From assembly GCF_000469545.1 (NCBI RefSeq), contig NZ_KI273072.1, forward strand, positions 1 through 64,000: a stretch of 64,000 nt of DNA, read 5' to 3'. A model generated the notes under the pieces. The model had not been told where the DNA came from and ran no database searches. It was given only the letters and a program-made list of their open reading frames with translations. Each line of letters starts with the position of its first letter. The stretch's first letter is position 1. The DNA comes from Mitsuokella sp. oral taxon 131 str. W9106. GTDB lineage: Bacteria > Bacillota > Negativicutes > Selenomonadales > Selenomonadaceae. Position numbers and translations under genes: made by a program. Of this stretch, positions 16,541 to 26,000 are shown in pieces.

Positions 16541-17122
16541 ATGCTGCGGCTCAATATACGGCAGACCCAGGCGGAAGTCGCCGTTCGGCGCATCTCCTAT
16601 ACGAAGCTTGAGGCGCATGCAACGCCGGCACAGCTCACGAGCGAGACGAAACCGGCGCGTTCCAATCGCGGAACGACACCGATTCGAATCGATATCGACA
16701 GCTATCCGAGCCGCCATTCGTACGGCTATGACAGCCATACGGACTTTGCGAAAGAGCACGGGCAGCAGGGCTTTGCCGATGTGAGGAAGGGGACCTCGGA
16801 GCATACGGCGCAGGCGTGGACGAATATCGACCAGGCGGCGCGCCCGGACAGCGAGGCGATTCCGCATATGTACAAGGCGGACATCGAGCAGTTTGCAAAG
16901 CAGCGCCGCGTCATCGTCGCCGCGCATATCCCGGACCCGGTCTTCACCGTCCATCCGAGCGAGGTCGTCGGCACGCCTGAGCCTGCGCACCTCGAGCAGC
17001 ATGTTTCAGCGGAGCCGTTCGCAAAGACGCATTACACGCCGGGGAAGATCGAGACGTATCTCACGCAAAAGGCCGGCGTCCAGCAGTGGACGTCTGAAGG
17101 GCGCTACGACATCATGGCATGA
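16541..17122 (+). CDS. DUF6470-type flagellar operon protein (YviE position)
   Basis: 193 residues from ATG 16541, after GGAGGAGGGAAG. The opening LRLNIRQTQAEVAVRRI resembles the start of YviE/DUF6470 proteins (LxIxxTxxxIG-like), which sit between flgL and fliW in Bacillus-type operons. The rest is polar, His-rich and lacks membrane segments or known catalytic motifs. The function is unknown even in the model organisms. The call relies on synteny plus the N-terminal pattern. Confidence 0.7.
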   Translation: MLRLNIRQTQAEVAVRRISYTKLEAHATPAQLTSETKPARSNRGTTPIRIDIDSYPSRHSYGYDSHTDFAKEHGQQGFADVRKGTSEHTAQAWTNIDQAARPDSEAIPHMYKADIEQFAKQRRVIVAAHIPDPVFTVHPSEVVGTPEPAHLEQHVSAEPFAKTHYTPGKIETYLTQKAGVQQWTSEGRYDIMA

Positions 17123-17154
17123 TAGGGCTGCCGTGTTTTGGGAGGCAAAACGGA

Positions 17155-17601
17155 ATGAAAACAATCAAGACGCTTCGTTTCGGTGAGATTGAGATTGACG
17201 AAACGAAGATCGTTCACTTCGAGACGGGCATCCCCGCCTTTGAGGAGGAGCACGAATTCGTCGTGATCCCATACGACGAAGAGAGTCCGTATCTCTTCCT
17301 CCAATCGGCCGCGACGCCGGATCTCGCCTTTCTTATGACGAATCCGTTCCTCTTCTTTCCCGATTACGCCTTCGAGCTCGACGATGCGAGCCAGGAGGCG
17401 CTCGGCATCAAGGAGCAGGACGACATGGAGCTCTACGTGCTTTTGACGCTTCCGGGCGGAAGCGTGCCCGATATGACGGCGAATCTCATGGCGCCTGTCG
17501 TCATCGGCAATAAGACGATGCATGGAAAGCAGATCGTGCTCGAGAAGAGTCCCTACACGACGAAAGAGCGCCTCTTCCCGAAGAAGGAGGAGAAAGCGTA
17601 A
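17155..17601 (+). CDS. fliW: Flagellar assembly factor FliW
   Basis: 148 residues from ATG 17155 with GGGAGG upstream. It has the family pattern: an N-terminal LRFGEIEIDETKIVHFETGI, then HEFVVIPYDEESPYLFLQS and MTANLMAPVVIGNKTMHGKQ. FliW binds either flagellin or CsrA. When flagellin is exported, FliW is freed, blocks CsrA and so lets flagellin mRNA be translated. The stop overlaps the csrA start (TAATG), matching the conserved fliW-csrA pair. Confidence 0.94.
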   Translation: MKTIKTLRFGEIEIDETKIVHFETGIPAFEEEHEFVVIPYDEESPYLFLQSAATPDLAFLMTNPFLFFPDYAFELDDASQEALGIKEQDDMELYVLLTLPGGSVPDMTANLMAPVVIGNKTMHGKQIVLEKSPYTTKERLFPKKEEKA

Positions 17602-17828
17602 TGCTCGTACTCACGCGCAAGCCGCGTCAGCAGATCATGATCGGCGACGACGTCGTCATCAATATCGTCGAAGTGCAGGGGGACAACGTGCGGATCGCGA
17701 TCGACGCGCCGCGCGACGTCAAGATATACCGCGGCGAGATATACCGCGCGATCCAGGACGAAAACAAACAGGCGGCAGCGCCTGTGCCTGCCAAGCTCGA
17801 CCTGTCGGCAGCACTGCCGAAACCATGA
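17601..17828 (+). CDS. csrA: Carbon storage regulator, translational repressor
   Basis: 75 residues; the core MLVLTRKPRQQIMIGDDVVI and IAIDAPRDVKIYRGEIY is textbook CsrA, including the Arg in the RNA-binding strand. The tail is somewhat longer than usual and Ala/Pro-rich. CsrA binds GGA motifs in hairpin loops near ribosome sites. Two such candidate sites are visible here: one in the flagellin leader (21461-21478) and one just after csrA (17842-17862). Confidence 0.95.
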   Translation: MLVLTRKPRQQIMIGDDVVINIVEVQGDNVRIAIDAPRDVKIYRGEIYRAIQDENKQAAAPVPAKLDLSAALPKP

Positions 17829-17841
17829 CCACAATTCCCGC

Positions 17842-17862
17842 GGACGCCATGGAACGGCGTCC
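17842..17862 (+). promoter_or_regulatory. Hairpin with ATGGA loop, candidate CsrA site
   Basis: GGACGCC (17842-17848) pairs perfectly with GGCGTCC (17856-17862); the seven-base loop is ATGGAAC. A second ATGGA (17912-17916) overlaps the flaG ribosome site. Paired ANGGA sites, one looped and one on the ribosome site, are the classical CsrA target arrangement. No T run follows, so it is unlikely to be a terminator. Confidence 0.5.
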
Positions 17863-17925
17863 TGCGAGGTGGTAGATAAAAGGATTGCCTGTTAGGGAAA
17901 ACACGTTATCTATGGAGGGATACCA

Positions 17926-18366
17926 ATGATTGGAAAAGTACAGGACGTGGTGGCTGCTGCTGTCGTCGTCGGCTCTGCCGACCAAGGCTTTGGGCGGCCA
18001 TCTGACGCGCAGCAGGCGGGCGCGGACAGTGCGCAGGAGACTGGCGCTGCCGCGCCGCAGACGCCCGAAAGCGTTCAGTCCGCGGATGAGACGGACACGA
18101 ACGCGCAGGACGAAAAAGACGGCAAGGACAAGGACAAGATGGACGAAGAGTCCGTGAGCTACATGGCGCAGGAACTCAACGAGCTCATGAGCCGGATCAA
18201 TGCGAACCTCTCCTTCACGTATCATAAGGAAGTGAATCTTCTCTCGGTACAGATGCTCGACAAGAAGACGAACAAGGTGCTGAAAGAAATGCCGCCGGAA
18301 GCCATGATCGACCACATGATCAAAGCAAAGGACTGGATCGGCGCGTTCCTCGACAAGAACGCATGA
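17926..18366 (+). CDS. flaG: FlaG family flagellar protein
   Basis: 146 residues. Residues 1-80 are low-complexity Ala/Asp/Gln/Lys-rich and probably flexible. Residues 80-145 match FlaG/YvyC: NELMSRINANLSFTYHKEVN, then VQMLDKKTNKVLKEMPPEAM. FlaG proteins influence filament length and sit before fliD, as here. The start has a GGAGGGA site that overlaps a candidate CsrA motif. Confidence 0.88.
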   Translation: MIGKVQDVVAAAVVVGSADQGFGRPSDAQQAGADSAQETGAAAPQTPESVQSADETDTNAQDEKDGKDKDKMDEESVSYMAQELNELMSRINANLSFTYHKEVNLLSVQMLDKKTNKVLKEMPPEAMIDHMIKAKDWIGAFLDKNA

Positions 18367-18384
18367 CGCAGGGAGGAGAAAGCA

Positions 18385-20487
18385 ATGAGCACGAGAGGCA
18401 TTTACGGGCTTTCGGGATCGGGCATCGATGTCGATTCGATGGTCCGCGTCGGCATGATGTCGAAGCAGAAGCAGTACGACAAGATGTACAAGGAGCAGAC
18501 GAAGAATCAGTGGAGGAAGGACGCATACGCGGATCTCTACGCGGATCTCACGAAGTTCAACAATGCGACGATGTCGAATTACAAGATGTCGACGACGACG
18601 AGCCCGATGAACACGTCGAGCTCGAAATCGACTGTCGCAACGGCTTCCGCGAACGCCGACGCAGCCGTCATGACGCATACGGTCAATGTCACGGATCTCG
18701 CATCGAACGCCTACCTGCTTTCGCATGACCACGTCAAGCGTGCGAATACGAGCGCGAGCGCATCGAAGAGCCTCTATCTGAAAGATATGCTGTTTGACCA
18801 GACGACGCAGGCAAGCCTTCAGGCGGCGATGAGCGCGCCGGGGTTTGACCGCAACCAGGCGCTCGTGAAGTTCGAGGTTGCGGATGGGCAGGATGAGACG
18901 GCGCACAAGAGACAGATCTCGTTCTCCTATGAGGATATCTTCGGCAGCAACGAGACACTCAACGATCTCGCATCGCGCTTCAACAGCGCGGGCGTCAACA
19001 TCCGCGCCTCGTACGATACGGCAAACGATACGTTCTCGCTCTACCAGAAGTCGGGCGGCGACGGCAACAAGATCCTGCTCTCCATCGCGCAGGACGGCTC
19101 GGCGGAATCGGCAAACGGCAAGCGGCTCATCCAGAACCTCGATCTCGCCCAGTCGGAGCAGACGACGGATGCGAGCGGGAATCTGACGAGCACGCTCTCC
19201 GCCCCGATCGCCTTTGCGGCGCATGCGGGCACGCATGAGATCGGCGGGGACGAGACGTCCTATGAGAGCGGCGTCTCCGTTGCGGGCACGGACGCGCTCA
19301 GCAGCATTTTCACGCCGGCTGGCGGCATGGATCACAGCGCTTCTTTTGTCATCAAGCACGGCACGAAATCGGCGACGGTCAGCCTTGCGGATGTGACGAC
19401 GGATGACTACGATTCGCTCGTCACCGCGATCAATGCGGCCGCTGCTGCCGTCCCCGGCATGGATCTCCAGGCTGCGCGTGACCCGATGACGGGACGCATC
19501 AAGATCGGCAACACGAACCCCGCCAATACGGGCAACGTTTCATTCGACGTCAGCTCCTCGCTTCAGACAAATGCGGCGGCAAACGGGCGTTCGCTTCTCA
19601 ATGCGATGAAATTCGTTTCGGACAAGAAGCTGACGGCGGACACGACGGGCGTCGATGCAGCCGGCAAGAGCGCGACGGCAGTCATCGACGGCAAGACGTA
19701 CAAGTCCGATACGGGCAAGATCCTCGTCGCCGGCGTCAGCTACACGCTCCAGTCGAAGGGATCGACATCGATCGCCGTCTCGCAGGATACGGACAAGCTC
19801 GTCGAAAACGTCAAGAAGTTCGTCGAAGACTACAATAAGATGATCGACAAGCTCAACGGCATGTACACGGAGAAGCAGTACAGCGACTACCAGCCGCTCA
19901 CGAAGGAGCAGGAAGCGGCGATGACGAAGGAGCAGGTCGCAAAGTGGAACGAGAAGGCGAAGTCCGGCCTCTTCTACCACGACCAAAACGTCGGCAAGAT
20001 CATCAGCTCGATGCGCGAGGCGATCTACACGCCGGTCGACAGCGTCGAGGGCAAGTACAATACGATGATGTCGCTCGGCATCTCGTCCGAGACGAACCAA
20101 GGCCACCTGAAGCTCGACGAAGACAAGCTCAAGAAGGCGATCGCCGCCGATCCGAATGCCGTGCGCCAGGTCTTCTCGAACCTGGGCGAAGTCAAGAATG
20201 CCGACGGCACGACGTCGACGAACTACAAGAACGAGGGCGCGGTCAACCGCATCTCGGATGCATTGTACGCGAACCTCAAGACAATGAAGAAGTACGCGGG
20301 GAATTCGTCGAAGATCGACGACGCGAGCCAGCTCGGCGATCTCATGAAGTCGCTGCAGACGAAAATGACGAACTTCCAGAAGCTCCTCGACGGCTTTGAG
20401 AAGTCGCTCTACAAGAAGTACGATGCGATGGAGGTCGCGATCCAGCGGCTCGGCGTCTCGATGAACTACATCACGGGCGGACGCTGA
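18385..20487 (+). CDS. fliD: Flagellar filament cap protein
   Basis: 700 residues, longer than many FliD proteins (about 450-550). The N-terminus (YGLSGSGIDVDSMVRVGMM) has the FliD start GSGIDVDxMV and then a long coiled region. The C-terminal FliD domain includes LVENVKKFVEDYNKMIDKL and a final helical MEVAIQRLGVSMNYITGGR. FliD caps the filament and guides flagellin folding. The extra length lies in the surface-exposed middle (about 230-450). ATG 18385 follows GGAGGAGAAAG. Confidence 0.93.
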   Translation: MSTRGIYGLSGSGIDVDSMVRVGMMSKQKQYDKMYKEQTKNQWRKDAYADLYADLTKFNNATMSNYKMSTTTSPMNTSSSKSTVATASANADAAVMTHTVNVTDLASNAYLLSHDHVKRANTSASASKSLYLKDMLFDQTTQASLQAAMSAPGFDRNQALVKFEVADGQDETAHKRQISFSYEDIFGSNETLNDLASRFNSAGVNIRASYDTANDTFSLYQKSGGDGNKILLSIAQDGSAESANGKRLIQNLDLAQSEQTTDASGNLTSTLSAPIAFAAHAGTHEIGGDETSYESGVSVAGTDALSSIFTPAGGMDHSASFVIKHGTKSATVSLADVTTDDYDSLVTAINAAAAAVPGMDLQAARDPMTGRIKIGNTNPANTGNVSFDVSSSLQTNAAANGRSLLNAMKFVSDKKLTADTTGVDAAGKSATAVIDGKTYKSDTGKILVAGVSYTLQSKGSTSIAVSQDTDKLVENVKKFVEDYNKMIDKLNGMYTEKQYSDYQPLTKEQEAAMTKEQVAKWNEKAKSGLFYHDQNVGKIISSMREAIYTPVDSVEGKYNTMMSLGISSETNQGHLKLDEDKLKKAIAADPNAVRQVFSNLGEVKNADGTTSTNYKNEGAVNRISDALYANLKTMKKYAGNSSKIDDASQLGDLMKSLQTKMTNFQKLLDGFEKSLYKKYDAMEVAIQRLGVSMNYITGGR

Positions 20488-20539
20488 TTGGAAGCGCTTC
20501 GCTGGGAAAAAGCGGATCCCGCGCAATGGGGAGGAAGAC

Positions 20540-20953
20540 ATGGTAAACAGTGCAGCAGAGGCCTACAAGCGCCAGCAGATCATGACGGCGACACCAGAGG
20601 CATTGACGCTCATGCTATACAACGGCTGCCTGAAGTTCATCGATGAAGGCACGGCGGCTGTTGCGGAAAAGAAATGGGAGCAGGCGAACATAGCCCTGCA
20701 GAAGGCGCAGAACATCATCTCCGAGTTCCGCATCACGCTGAACATGGAATACGATATCTCAAAGCAGCTCATGCCACTCTACAATTACGCGTACGACCGT
20801 CTCGTCGAAGGCAATATGAAGAGCAGCGTGGAGAAGATCCAGGAAGCGCGCGACATCATCAGCGAGCTCCGCGATGCGTGGGCACAGGCGATGAAGAAGG
20901 CGCGCCAGGATCAGGGCACGAGGAACGTGCAGGGCGGCAGCTATGTCGGATGA
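20540..20953 (+). CDS. fliS: Flagellin chaperone FliS
   Basis: 137 residues, typical. AAEAYKRQQIMTATPEALTL and MLYNGCLKFIDEG are signature FliS segments, and NIISEFRITLNMEYDISKQL follows. FliS binds the flagellin C-terminus in the cytoplasm and prevents early assembly. It lies directly after fliD, as in most Firmicutes, and its end overlaps the next gene by 11 bases. Confidence 0.95.
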   Translation: MVNSAAEAYKRQQIMTATPEALTLMLYNGCLKFIDEGTAAVAEKKWEQANIALQKAQNIISEFRITLNMEYDISKQLMPLYNYAYDRLVEGNMKSSVEKIQEARDIISELRDAWAQAMKKARQDQGTRNVQGGSYVG

Positions 20954-21302
20954 GCAGCGCGCACGCGCGCAGGCGGAGGAAGACTTCCGCCTATACCTTA
21001 CGCTTTCGGAAGAGATGCTCAAATTCATCTCGCGGGAGGATGTCGAGGAGTTCCTCGACTTGCAGCAGCAGCGGGATGCGCTCGTCGAACGCATGAAGGA
21101 GAATCCTGCGACGGAAGCATTTCGCGAGGAGGCCGCATGCCGGGCGATCGTCGCGCGGATCCAGCCGATCGAGCAGCAGCTTCTCTACAAGGCAAAGGCA
21201 TGGCTCAACAAGAGCCGCCGCCAGACCGCTGCCGTGAAGAACTACAGCGTCACGCCGCTCGACGTGCATCCGGCAGGAAATTTCATAAGCCGCGATTCGT
21301 AA
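20943..21302 (+). CDS. FliT-like small helical flagellar protein
   Basis: 119 residues, all helical and highly charged, overlapping the fliS end by 11 bases. Position after fliS and composition fit a FliT-type chaperone for FliD, although no strict motif supports it. The second half (AKAWLNKSRRQTAAVKNYSV) is basic. No Shine-Dalgarno of note is visible, so translation is probably coupled to fliS. Confidence 0.6.
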   Translation: MSDEQRARAQAEEDFRLYLTLSEEMLKFISREDVEEFLDLQQQRDALVERMKENPATEAFREEAACRAIVARIQPIEQQLLYKAKAWLNKSRRQTAAVKNYSVTPLDVHPAGNFISRDS

Positions 21303-21359
21303 GCCGCGTTCGTAAAAAGTTCGGGGGAGAGGAAAAACGAAAAAAATTCGTTTTCCCCC

Positions 21360-21389
21360 TTAACATTTCCATCGGGTTTACGATATAAT
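21360..21389 (+). promoter_or_regulatory. Flagellin promoter, overlapping sigma-A and possible sigma-28 elements
   Basis: TTAACA (21360-21365), 18 bases, TATAAT (21384-21389) fits sigma-A. In the same place TAAC (21361-21364), 14 bases and TACGATAT (21379-21386) resembles a sigma-28 site (TAAA, GCCGATAT). Flagellin genes are normally sigma-28 dependent; which factor acts here is undecided. Confidence 0.65.
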
Positions 21390-21460
21390 AGGTGTAAGGC
21401 ACGGTGTGGTGTGTTTTTTTGGTCAGCTAGCAGCCAAGGAGCAGCCGCTTCGTCCGAAAC

Positions 21461-21506
21461 GCGGTCACGGATGGCCGCAGACAATCAAACTGTTCAATCA
21501 GGGAGG
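21461..21506 (+). promoter_or_regulatory. CsrA target in the flagellin leader: hairpin plus ribosome-site motif
   Basis: GCGGTC (21461-21466) pairs with GGCCGC (21473-21478, one G-T pair) and leaves the hexaloop ACGGAT, almost the ideal CsrA loop. A second motif, AGGGA (21500-21504), overlaps the GGGAGG ribosome site. The arrangement parallels the two-site CsrA control of hag in Bacillus subtilis, and fits the fliW-csrA pair nearby. Confidence 0.65.
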
Positions 21507-21516
21507 AAAAACAATC

Positions 21517-22851
21517 ATGGCAATGGTAGTAAAGAACAACATGTCGGCAGTCAACACGCTGAACACGCTCAACAGGAACTCTTCGGCACTCGCAAAGAGC
21601 CTGCAGAAGGTTTCGTCCGGCATGAAGATCAACGGTGCTGCGGATGACGCTTCGGGCTATGCGATTTCCGAGCGCATGCGCGTCCAGATCCGCGGTCTCG
21701 ATCAGGCAAATGCCAATACGCAGAACGGCAGCAGCATGATGAAGGTCGCTGAGGGCGCTGTTTCGAGCACGGTCGAGATCCTGAAGACCCTCAAGGAGAA
21801 GGTCATCAACTCGGCCAACGACACGAACACGGATTCCGACCGTCAGCAGATCCAGAAGGAACTCAACCAGAGTGTCGACCAGATCGATGACAATGCGAAC
21901 GTCACGTACAACGGCAAGTACCTCGTCGATGGCTCGCACAACAACAAGGTTACGGCTACCTGCACGGCGCTGACGAACGAGAGCCTGTTCTCCTCGACGG
22001 TCGGCGGCTCAGCTCTCACGGATCTTCAGACGCGTACGGGCGAGAAGCTTAACATCCACAGCACGGATAATATTACGGTTTCCTTCGTCAAGCAGGGCCG
22101 TACGTACACGACGACGTATTCGGTCGGTTCGGCCAGCACGCTCGACTCAGTCATGACGGGTCTCTCGTCGGCAATGAACGGCACGGAGGTGGCCTCTACT
22201 GTGGGCAGTATGTCGATCACGGGCACGAACTCCTACATCGGCCTCGATACGGCTGGCAACTCGGTCTTCACGGCGGATAACGGCCGCGCGCTGACGATCA
22301 CGTCGAAGGGGTCGGGCACGGATTATCAGATCTCCGGCTTCACGATCAGCATCTCGAACAACCAAGGCGCGATCAACAAGTCCGCGAACGCTGCGCTCGA
22401 CAACTTCACGGAGTCCATCCGCGCACAGAACCAGTCGGACGACAACGCGATCGTCCTTCAGGTCGGCACGAAGGCGAACCAGGCGATCAAGGTCGGCATG
22501 ACGGATATGCGCTCGACGGCTCTTGGCCTCAAGGGCACGGACGGCAGCGTCCTGAACGTTTCCACGCAGGTCAAGTCGAATGCCGCGATCACGGTTCTCG
22601 ACAACGCCCTCCAGAAGGCGCTCGACCAGCAGACGACGATCGGTTCCGTCGAGAGCCGCCTCGAGTACACGAGCAGCAACCTCACGACGGCAAGCGAGAA
22701 CGTCCAGGCTTCTGAGTCGACGATTCGCGATGCGGATATGGCAAAGGAAATGACGAACTACACGAAGAACAACGTTCTTCTGCAGGCCGCTCAGTCCATG
22801 CTCGCACAGGCAAACCAGAGCAGCAGCTCGGTTCTCAGCCTTCTCCAGTAA
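21517..22851 (+). CDS. fliC: Flagellin
   Basis: 444 residues from ATG 21517, with GGGAGG upstream; the frame is open further left but lacks a ribosome site there. The N-terminal D0/D1 region (NTLNRNSSALAKSLQKVSSG, then GAADDASGYAISERMR) and the C-terminal helices (ending LAQANQSSSSVLSLLQ) are conserved flagellin. The middle (about 150-340) is Ser/Thr-rich and variable, the usual place for O-glycans. It is the last gene of the flagellar block and directly precedes the glycosyltransferase island, the arrangement expected for flagellin glycosylation. Control is probably by CsrA/FliW on its leader. Confidence 0.97.
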   Translation: MAMVVKNNMSAVNTLNTLNRNSSALAKSLQKVSSGMKINGAADDASGYAISERMRVQIRGLDQANANTQNGSSMMKVAEGAVSSTVEILKTLKEKVINSANDTNTDSDRQQIQKELNQSVDQIDDNANVTYNGKYLVDGSHNNKVTATCTALTNESLFSSTVGGSALTDLQTRTGEKLNIHSTDNITVSFVKQGRTYTTTYSVGSASTLDSVMTGLSSAMNGTEVASTVGSMSITGTNSYIGLDTAGNSVFTADNGRALTITSKGSGTDYQISGFTISISNNQGAINKSANAALDNFTESIRAQNQSDDNAIVLQVGTKANQAIKVGMTDMRSTALGLKGTDGSVLNVSTQVKSNAAITVLDNALQKALDQQTTIGSVESRLEYTSSNLTTASENVQASESTIRDADMAKEMTNYTKNNVLLQAAQSMLAQANQSSSSVLSLLQ

Positions 22852-22888
22852 TCTTTTTGCCGAATGGCTTAAGATTTGTGCTAGCAGG

Positions 22889-22918
22889 AAGCTCCCTCCT
22901 CGGAGGGGGCTTTTTTTT
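22889..22918 (+). terminator. Flagellin terminator
   Basis: GCTCCCTCC (22891-22899) pairs with GGAGGGGGC (22902-22910) and is followed by eight T. It should stop most flagellin transcripts before the glycosyltransferase genes. No strong promoter was found between here and 23011, so the island may depend on read-through or on an unrecognised promoter. Confidence 0.85.
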
Positions 22919-23010
22919 GTGCAAGAAGACAGTTCGGATCCGGAAAAGGTTTTTCGCATGAATTGGAGAATAAAATAAAAAGGGTTTGGTTTGCATCGAA
23001 GGGGTAAGAA

Positions 23011-26000
23011 ATGAAACTCACGGCGTGCTACATGGTAAAAAACGAGGCGAGGAATCTGCCGCGCTCGCTCGCATCGATTCGGGGCGCATGGGACGAGCTC
23101 ATCGTCGTCGATACGGGGTCGACTGATGCGACGAAAGAGATCGCTGCATCCTTTGGCGCGCATGTCTTGGATGTTCCGTGGTGCGATGACTTTTCCGCGC
23201 CGCGCAATGCTGCGTTGGAGCAGGCACGAGGTGACTGGATCCTCTTTTTGGATGCAGATGAATCGTTTGAGAAGAGCAAGGATCTTCGTGCGCAACTGGA
23301 TGGATTGATGCAGGAATCCGTCGATGCGTGGCTTCTGCCGCTGAAAAATGTCGAAGAAGGCAGCGCAGGAGCTGCGGCGGGCAATGTGCAGTACCTGCTG
23401 CGTCTCTTTCGCAACCGTGCCGATCTTCGCTACAGGGGACGCATCCATGAAAATATTGTACGCAGGGATGCAGAACTTGTATGGAAATACGCGCCGCAGA
23501 AATTGCTCCTATTGCATACGGGCTACGCATCGCACATTTCGCGGGAAAAGGCGGAGCGCAATATACGCATTTTGCTGCAGGAAGCGAAGCGCGAAGGGGA
23601 TGCGGTGACGTATTCCGCTTACCTTGCAGATGCCTATCATGGACTTGGTGAATACGAACGCGCAAAATACTATGCCATGCTTGCCATTGATAACGGCGTC
23701 GTGACAATAGGCAACCGCACGGGACTGTATCATCTTGTGCAGGAGTGCATGCGCCATTTGGGTTATCCGTTGGAAGAGCAGCTCGCGTGGGCACAGAAGA
23801 CGAAAAAACAATTTCAAAACCATCCCGACAGCCTAGCGGAATGCGGCATCGTTTTGAGTTCGATGGGACGATTGGCGGAAGCGAAGAAGAATCTTTCGGC
23901 AGCGCTTCAGCACTATGAAGCGAAAGATTACGATAAAGGATACGGTTCGTTTTTTTATGATGGAATCGCCGAACAGATTGCGGATCGCCTAAAGACGATT
24001 GCCGTCATTGAAAAAGATGAAGCGGAAGCGGCGCACTGGGAAGCGCAAGCGATGCGGTATAAGAAAAGGCAGAGGGGAGAATGCGAATCCGTGCGGATTT
24101 CGGCTTGCTACATTGTCCGTGATGAGGCGGAAGAACTTCGCCGCTCCCTTGAAAGCGTTGCGGGCGAGGTCGATGATATCGTCCTCGTCCTGACGGGAAA
24201 GGACAGCGCGGCTGCGGAAGTGGGGCAGTCGTTCGGCGCGCGCTGCCAAACATTCGATTGGTGCGATGATTTTTCCGCCGCGCGCAATGCTGCGATAGAG
24301 GCGGCACGGGGCGACTGGATCGTCTTTCTCGATGCCGATGAGTATCTCTCTGAAAAAACGCGCGGCAATCTGCGCAGCATGATCGAGCGCGAAGCGGAGA
24401 AGGGGACGCAGCAGCTCCTTTTTCCCATCCGCAACATCGAGGCGGGGACGGGCGAGACGCTGCTCGTGAGCTGTGCGACGCGCGCCTTTGCGCGAAAGGA
24501 AGGGCGCGCTTACGTCGGACGCATCCACGAGGAGATCCGCGATGATGCAAAGGGAACGCCGCGTCTCGTCGAGCCGATGCGGCGTATCGCAGAAACGGAG
24601 CTTATGCTCATTCATACGGGGTACAGCGCGGCGCGCTCGAAAGAGAAAGCGGAGCGCAACTTGCGGATTCTCTTGAAGGAGCTCGTGACCGCAGCGTATC
24701 CGGAATCGCTTTACATGTATCTCGCCGAAGCCTACGACGGCATCGGCGATGCGGAGCATGCGATCTACTACGCGAAGCGCGACCTTGCGACGGGCGGGCA
24801 TAAGGGCGTCGCCTATGCGAGCCGTTCGCATCGCATCCTCCTGCGCCTTTACGCAGAATCACGGCAGTACGAGGCGCGCATGAAAGTCGCTGAGCAGGCG
24901 GTGCACGATTTCCCGGATCTGCCCGACTTTCATGCGGAGTACGCCGAGTGCCTTGCCGACGCGCTCGATTACGAAACGGCGCTTACGGAGTCGGAGCGGG
25001 CGGCGAAGCTCGCCGCAGCCTACCATGGAATCGAGCCGAGCATGCTGGACCCGGCAGCGCTTTCCGTGATGGAACGCCGCCGCGCCGTATGGCAGGCAAT
25101 CTGCGTGCGCGCAGCGGAGATGAAGCTCTTCGCCTGCCTCATCGTGCGCGATGCGGGGAAGGATTTCGCGATTTGGGCGGAAAATGCAAAAGCGTATGCG
25201 GACGCGCTCATCGTCGTCGATACGGGCTCGAAAGACGGCACGCGAGAGCGTGCGGTGGAAGCGGGCGCACGGGTCATAACCCTCGCTTGGCAGGACGATT
25301 TTGCGGCCGCGCGCAATACGGCGCTCGCAGCCGCAAAAGAGGCAGGGGCGGATTGGGTCACGGTGCTCGACGCCGATGAGACGTTTTTCGATCCTTCGAA
25401 GGTGCGCCTCTTTGCTGCGCGCACGGATCTCAGCATGGAGACGATCGATGCCGTGCAGCTTCCGATCCTTCACGTCGATGAAGACGATGGCGGGCGCGAA
25501 ATCAAGCGACAGCCCTACATCCGCCTGCTCCGCATGGGGCGCGGGCTATTCTACGAGGGGCGCGTCCACGAGCAGCTGAGGAAAGCGGGCGGCGAGCCCG
25601 CAATTTGGACGGAGGGGCGGCATCTTTCGATTCGCCATACGGGCTACAGCATGGGGCGCATCCGCGAAAAGGTGCGGCGCAATCTCGCACTCCTTCTGCA
25701 GGAAATCGCGGAGGGCGGGAAAAAGCCGTACCATGACCGCTACCTCGCCGACTGCTACTATGGGCTGGGCGACTATGAAAAAGCGCTCGCCCATGCGCGC
25801 GCGGCACGCAGGAGTCCTGTGCACTCGATTGGCGCGGAGAGCGATCTCTTCCGGCTCATGCTGGATGCGATGCGGGAACTTTCCGCACCGCGCACGGAGC
25901 AAGCTGCGCTTGCGCGCGAGGCGGTCGCCGCCTTCCCCCTCCTTCCCGACTTTTACGGCAGGCTCGGAATCCTGCTCGCGCCTTCTGCGCCCACAGAGGC

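Noticed and set aside
22919-23010. Promoter for the glycosyltransferase island just after the flagellin terminator
   Set aside because: AT-rich GAATAAAATAAAAAG offers several poor -10 options but no matching -35 at 16-18 bases; not strong enough to call.
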